Shown here: piece by piece, positions 33,911 to 37,585 of the stretch | Numbering within the stretch: the first letter of the stretch is position 1 | How the letters are laid out: each line of letters starts with the position of its first letter | NCBI GenBank assembly: GCA_021413465.1 | Contig: JAIOQG010000116.1 | Span: 1-37,585 of the forward strand | Origin: Alphaproteobacteria bacterium | GTDB lineage: Bacteria > Pseudomonadota > Alphaproteobacteria > Micropepsales > Micropepsaceae | Direction: 5' to 3' | Length of the DNA stretch: 37,585 nucleotides | Program-made: the position numbers and the translations under genes | Notes under the pieces: generated by a model | The model's input: only the letters and a program-made list of their open reading frames with translations | What the model was told of the DNA's origin: nothing | Database searches by the model: none

Positions 33911-35443
33911 ATGAACGCGGCGGAACACATTCCGGTTTTGGCTAACGCCCCTTGCGGCAAGCTCGAAGGCACGCAGCGCGGCGGGGTTTGCGTCTTTAAG
34001 GGCATTCCTTTTGCCACGGCGCGGCGCTGGCGGGCGCCGGAAGCGGTTGCGCCGTGGGTTGGCGTGCGCTCCGCCCGCGCGGCGGGCGCGGTGGCACCGC
34101 AGAATCCGACGGCGCTTGAAGGGCTGATCGGCGGCGGCGGCAAATTCGTTCAGAGCGAGGATTGCTTGTCGTTGAATGTGTGGACGCCGGCTTGCGACGG
34201 CGGCAAGCGGCCGGTGATGGTTTGGATTCACGGCGGCGCGTTCGTGACGGGTGCGGGCAGTCTCGGACTTTATAACGGCGCGAAGTTGGCGCAACACGGC
34301 GATGCCGTGATCGTGACGGTGAATTATCGCATGGGTGGACTTGGCTTCTTGCGGTTAGCGGAGGTGACGCGCGGCGGCATTCCCGCGTTTGGTAATGAGG
34401 GGTTGCTCGATCAGATCGCGGCTTTGCAATGGGTGCGCGACAATATTGCGTCGTTCGGCGGCGATGCGGGCAATGTGACGATCTTCGGCGAGAGCGCGGG
34501 CGGCATGAGCGTCGTGTCGCTGTTGGCCAGTCCCGCGGCGCGCGGCCTGCTTCACAAAGCGATCTGCCAGAGCGGCGGCGGGCACATTGCGCATACGGCC
34601 GAACTTGGCGACCGCGTGGCGAGCGTTTTTCTGAAGCATCTTGGGATCGACGCGGGCGATGTGCGCGCGCTGGAGAGTACGCCTGTCGAGGCACTGCTCA
34701 AGGCGCAGGCGGCGCTTATCGCCGAAGTCGACACGCAGCACGATCCACACAAGCTCGGTGGGTTGGCCTTTCAGCCGGTCGTCGATGGGCTGACGCTGCC
34801 GGTGAAGCCTATCGATGCCGTGCGCGCAGGTTCCGCGAAAGGGATTGCCTTAATTGCCGGAACCACCGCCGAGGAATGGAAACTTTGGAGCGCCATGAAC
34901 ACCAGCTTGCACGCGATGGACGAGGAAAAGCTTGAGCGCTGGGCGACGCGTTTGTTCGGCGAGCACGCGCAGAGTCTTCTGAACGATGCGCAAGATGCGT
35001 CATTCTACGAGCGTTTCGTTGCGATGCAGACGAAGCGCGCCTTTCGGGAACCGACACTTCGATTGCTTGACGCGCAGTCGGCGCATGCGCCGGTGCACGA
35101 CTACGTGTTCGAACGGCGCTCGCCTGCTATGGGCGGTGTATTTGGGGCGTGTCACGCGATCGAACTCGGCTTTGTGTTCGGCAGCTATAGCCTGCCTGGG
35201 GCGGATCAATTTTTCGGCACGGGAGCCGATGCGGACGCCGTCAACGATGCGATGATGTCGGCGTGGAGCTCGTTCGCACGCGACGGGGCGCCGCGCGTGG
35301 ACAGTAGCAATTCTTGGCAGCGATGGTCGCACGACGCGCGACAGACGATGGTGTTTGGTGCCAAAACAGGCGCAACGCATATGCGCAAGCTCGCGCCTTC
35401 GCAAGCGTGGAGCGCTTTGCCGGATTCTGCGGTCGGGCCCTAG
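33911..35443 (+). CDS. type B carboxylesterase / para-nitrobenzyl esterase family
   Basis: VCVFKGIPFATARRWRAPEAV; PVMVWIHGGAFVTGAGS; VTIFGESAGGMSVVSLLASPAARGL (GESAGG elbow). Confidence 0.94.
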   Translation: MNAAEHIPVLANAPCGKLEGTQRGGVCVFKGIPFATARRWRAPEAVAPWVGVRSARAAGAVAPQNPTALEGLIGGGGKFVQSEDCLSLNVWTPACDGGKRPVMVWIHGGAFVTGAGSLGLYNGAKLAQHGDAVIVTVNYRMGGLGFLRLAEVTRGGIPAFGNEGLLDQIAALQWVRDNIASFGGDAGNVTIFGESAGGMSVVSLLASPAARGLLHKAICQSGGGHIAHTAELGDRVASVFLKHLGIDAGDVRALESTPVEALLKAQAALIAEVDTQHDPHKLGGLAFQPVVDGLTLPVKPIDAVRAGSAKGIALIAGTTAEEWKLWSAMNTSLHAMDEEKLERWATRLFGEHAQSLLNDAQDASFYERFVAMQTKRAFREPTLRLLDAQSAHAPVHDYVFERRSPAMGGVFGACHAIELGFVFGSYSLPGADQFFGTGADADAVNDAMMSAWSSFARDGAPRVDSSNSWQRWSHDARQTMVFGAKTGATHMRKLAPSQAWSALPDSAVGP

Positions 35444-36114
35444 GCCGCCGATTCGTTGTTGCGCAATTGAAGCTTCTGCGCAAGGTCGCGGCCGATGACG
35501 CGGTGCATGGCGACGGCGACGAGGTCGTCGCCGGCGACGAGCTTGCGAAGTTTTTCCATGTCGAAAACGAACGCGCGCGTCGTGTGCTCGACGGTGACCG
35601 TTGCCGAGGCAGGGTTGCCGGAGACGAACGCCATCTCACCGACAAAGGCGCCGCCGCGCAGATGCGCCACTATGTTGCCGCGGGTTTCGACCGCGGCTTG
35701 GCCGTTGCAAATCAATACAAGTTCGGAGACGGGTTCGCCTTCGCGGGTCAGCACCGTGCCGTGTTCGAGAAGGCGCCATGTGCCAGCGGTAACGAGGCGC
35801 GAAAGTTGCGTGTCGCTGAAGCCCGCGAAGACGCCTTGGCGCAGCAGGTGAGCATGTTCCATGCGCTTGAACTTGCGACCTTCGGCGACGAGCCAATAGA
35901 TTTGATAGGCGTTGATGGCGATGAAGACGACATCCCAAGCGATGCCGGCATGCATGGAGCCGCCAGACATTTGGAAATAGACGATTTCAAGCGACAGGCC
36001 GAGCACCGCAGTGACACGCAGCCAATAAATGTTCGTGAGGTAATACGAGATCGCGATAAGGATGTACGACACGTGCCCCGGCACGTCCGCCCAGATGAAA
36101 GGTATGTCGTTCAT
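35440..36114 (-). CDS. Popeye-like membrane protein with cyclic-nucleotide-binding domain
   Basis: N-terminal hydrophobic segments (HVSYILIAISYYLTNIYWLRVTAVLGLSLEIVYF; WDVVFIAINAYQIYWLVAEGR), then CNMP-binding-like fold AGFSDTQLSRLVTAGTWRLLEHGTVLTREGEPVSELVLICNGQAAVETRGNIVAHLRGGAFVGEMAFVSGNPASATVTVEHTTRAFVFD. Confidence 0.8.
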   Translation of the reverse strand: MNDIPFIWADVPGHVSYILIAISYYLTNIYWLRVTAVLGLSLEIVYFQMSGGSMHAGIAWDVVFIAINAYQIYWLVAEGRKFKRMEHAHLLRQGVFAGFSDTQLSRLVTAGTWRLLEHGTVLTREGEPVSELVLICNGQAAVETRGNIVAHLRGGAFVGEMAFVSGNPASATVTVEHTTRAFVFDMEKLRKLVAGDDLVAVAMHRVIGRDLAQKLQLRNNESAA

Positions 36115-36130
36115 GCCGGCTCCAACTGCG

Positions 36131-37159
36131 TCAGTTCTCCAACATCACCTTACACTGATGGACGGGTTTGCGCAGCGCTTCGAACGCCGCGGGAAGTTGG
36201 TCCAGGTTAACGACATCCGTGATCATGTGTTCGACGTCGACGCGGTCTTTGGCGATCATGTCGATCACGTAGTCGAAATCGGCGGGGCGGTAGCCGAGTA
36301 CGAATTGCAGCGTCAATTCCTTCACCACGCCGACAAGCGGCAGGATCATGTCCATTTGCTGGCAGACGCCGGCGACGACGATTTTGCAGTTGCGAGGCGC
36401 CATCATCATCGTTTCGTTGATCAGGCCCGGCGCGCCGACGCATTCGAAAATAATATCGGGGGCTTTGCCGGCGATCGCTTCGACTTGCGGCATCAGCGCC
36501 TTTGATGGATCGACGGCGTCGGTGGCGCCGAAGCGCGCCGCCATCTTGGCGCGCAGTTCGGCCTTGTCGCTGACGATGACGTGACGCGCGCCTAGGAATT
36601 TCGCCCACAGCATCACCGAGAGGCCGACGGGGCCGGCGCCGATGACGAGCACCGTCGCGCCGCGCTGCATGTCGGCTTTGTCGACAGCGTGGAGGCCGAC
36701 AGCGAGCGGTTCGATCATCGCGCCTTCGTGGAAGTTCACGACGCTGGGCAGTTTGTGCGCGCCGGTCGCGCCGATGCGCACGAACTCCGCGTAGGCGCCG
36801 TGGCTTTGACCGAGGCCGACGCCGATGCCTTTCTCGCAAACGCCGAAGCCTGAGCCCGCATTGCGGCAGCCCGCGCATTCGCCGCAGTAGATGTAGGGAA
36901 AGCCCGCGACGCGGTCGCCGACTTTCCATTGGCCTTTGACGGCCGAGCCGACTTCGTAAATCTCACCGGCAAACTCGTGACCCATGACGGCACCCGCGGG
37001 CAATGGCTGAATCGAGGTGGCCTCGGTCATGTGCAAGTCGGAGCCGCAGATGCCGCAGTTCTTTACCTTCAGGATCAAGTCGGTCGGACCGCACTGCGGA
37101 TTTTCTACGGTTTCAATGACGAGCGGGTTGCCTGTTCCTTTGAAGACGGCGGCGCGCAT
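36131..37159 (-). CDS. zinc-dependent alcohol dehydrogenase family protein
   Basis: CGICGSDLHM; GHEFAGEIYEVGSAV; structural zinc site CGECAGCRNAGSGFGVC; ATVLVIGAGPVGLSVMLWAKFLGA. Confidence 0.94.
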   Translation of the reverse strand: MRAAVFKGTGNPLVIETVENPQCGPTDLILKVKNCGICGSDLHMTEATSIQPLPAGAVMGHEFAGEIYEVGSAVKGQWKVGDRVAGFPYIYCGECAGCRNAGSGFGVCEKGIGVGLGQSHGAYAEFVRIGATGAHKLPSVVNFHEGAMIEPLAVGLHAVDKADMQRGATVLVIGAGPVGLSVMLWAKFLGARHVIVSDKAELRAKMAARFGATDAVDPSKALMPQVEAIAGKAPDIIFECVGAPGLINETMMMAPRNCKIVVAGVCQQMDMILPLVGVVKELTLQFVLGYRPADFDYVIDMIAKDRVDVEHMITDVVNLDQLPAAFEALRKPVHQCKVMLEN

Positions 37160-37268
37160 GGAGGTTTCCTCAATTTGTGGAATGTCTGTTGGCGATGACA
37201 ATAGCCCGACAATGTGCAAGGGTTCCAGCCATCGTTATTGACACCAACAATCCCTAAGGAACGCTCGC

Positions 37269-37585
37269 ATGACCATTAAACTCCGTAACGGAATCTTCCT
37301 GGCCCCGTTTCATCCGGTCGACGAAGACCCGACGCTTTGCATCCACCGCGACCTCGAATTGATCGAGCATCTGGACCGTTTGGGCTATGACGAGGCATGG
37401 GTGGGCGAGCACCATTCGGCGGGTTACGAGATCATCGCGTCGCCGGAACTTTTTATCGCCGCGGCCGCGGAACGTACGAAGCGCATCAAACTCGGCACCG
37501 GCGTCGTTTCCCTGCCCTATCACAATCCGCTGACGGTTGCGAACCGCATGATCCAGCTCGATCATCAGACGCGCGGGCGCGTGAT
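37269..37585 (+). CDS. LLM class flavin-dependent oxidoreductase, partial (3' end outside window)
   Basis: MTIKLRNGIFLAPFHPVDEDPTLCIHRDLELIEHLDRLGYDEAWVGEHHSAGYEIIASPELFIAAAAERTKRIKLGTGVVSLPYHNPLTVANRMIQLDHQTRGRVM; luciferase-like monooxygenase pattern. Confidence 0.92.
   Translation, partial: MTIKLRNGIFLAPFHPVDEDPTLCIHRDLELIEHLDRLGYDEAWVGEHHSAGYEIIASPELFIAAAAERTKRIKLGTGVVSLPYHNPLTVANRMIQLDHQTRGRV

Overview
This 37.6 kb window is high-GC chromosomal DNA. Protein character and gene content suggest an alphaproteobacterium, but that placement is inference. It is densely packed with about 36 protein-coding genes, most in tightly coupled operons. I saw no rRNA, tRNA, CRISPR array, phage or transposase. 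Main blocks: (1) tandem alpha/beta-hydrolase paralogs; (2) a glpD / lipid kinase / AGPS-like operon; (3) an MpaB-like (DUF2236) and PPOX pair; (4) an ABC exporter; (5) a DUF1343 (NamZ-like) and DOMON-like pair, cupin, reductase, hydrolase and feruloyl-CoA-synthetase-like genes; (6) a MocR-type regulator divergent from a LysE exporter across paired palindromes; (7) a DnaA-like protein with domains I and IV but no AAA+ domain, behind a ~790 bp leader holding a small terminated unit; (8) an acyl-CoA synthetase - GST - SbtA - SbtB-like run with almost no intergenic space; (9) CMD / SDR / M20 genes; (10) a MacA / LolD / FtsX / FtsX exporter; (11) two GSTs, a carboxylesterase, a Popeye-like cyclic-nucleotide-binding membrane protein, a zinc alcohol dehydrogenase and a partial LLM flavin oxidoreductase. 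The observations most worth follow-up are the AAA+-less DnaA paralog and its leader, two related intergenic repeat elements sharing a 13-bp palindromic core, the SbtA/SbtB operon, the Popeye-like protein, and a possible MOSC remnant coupled to the CoA ligase. All family calls come from reading the translated sequence; no database search was run.
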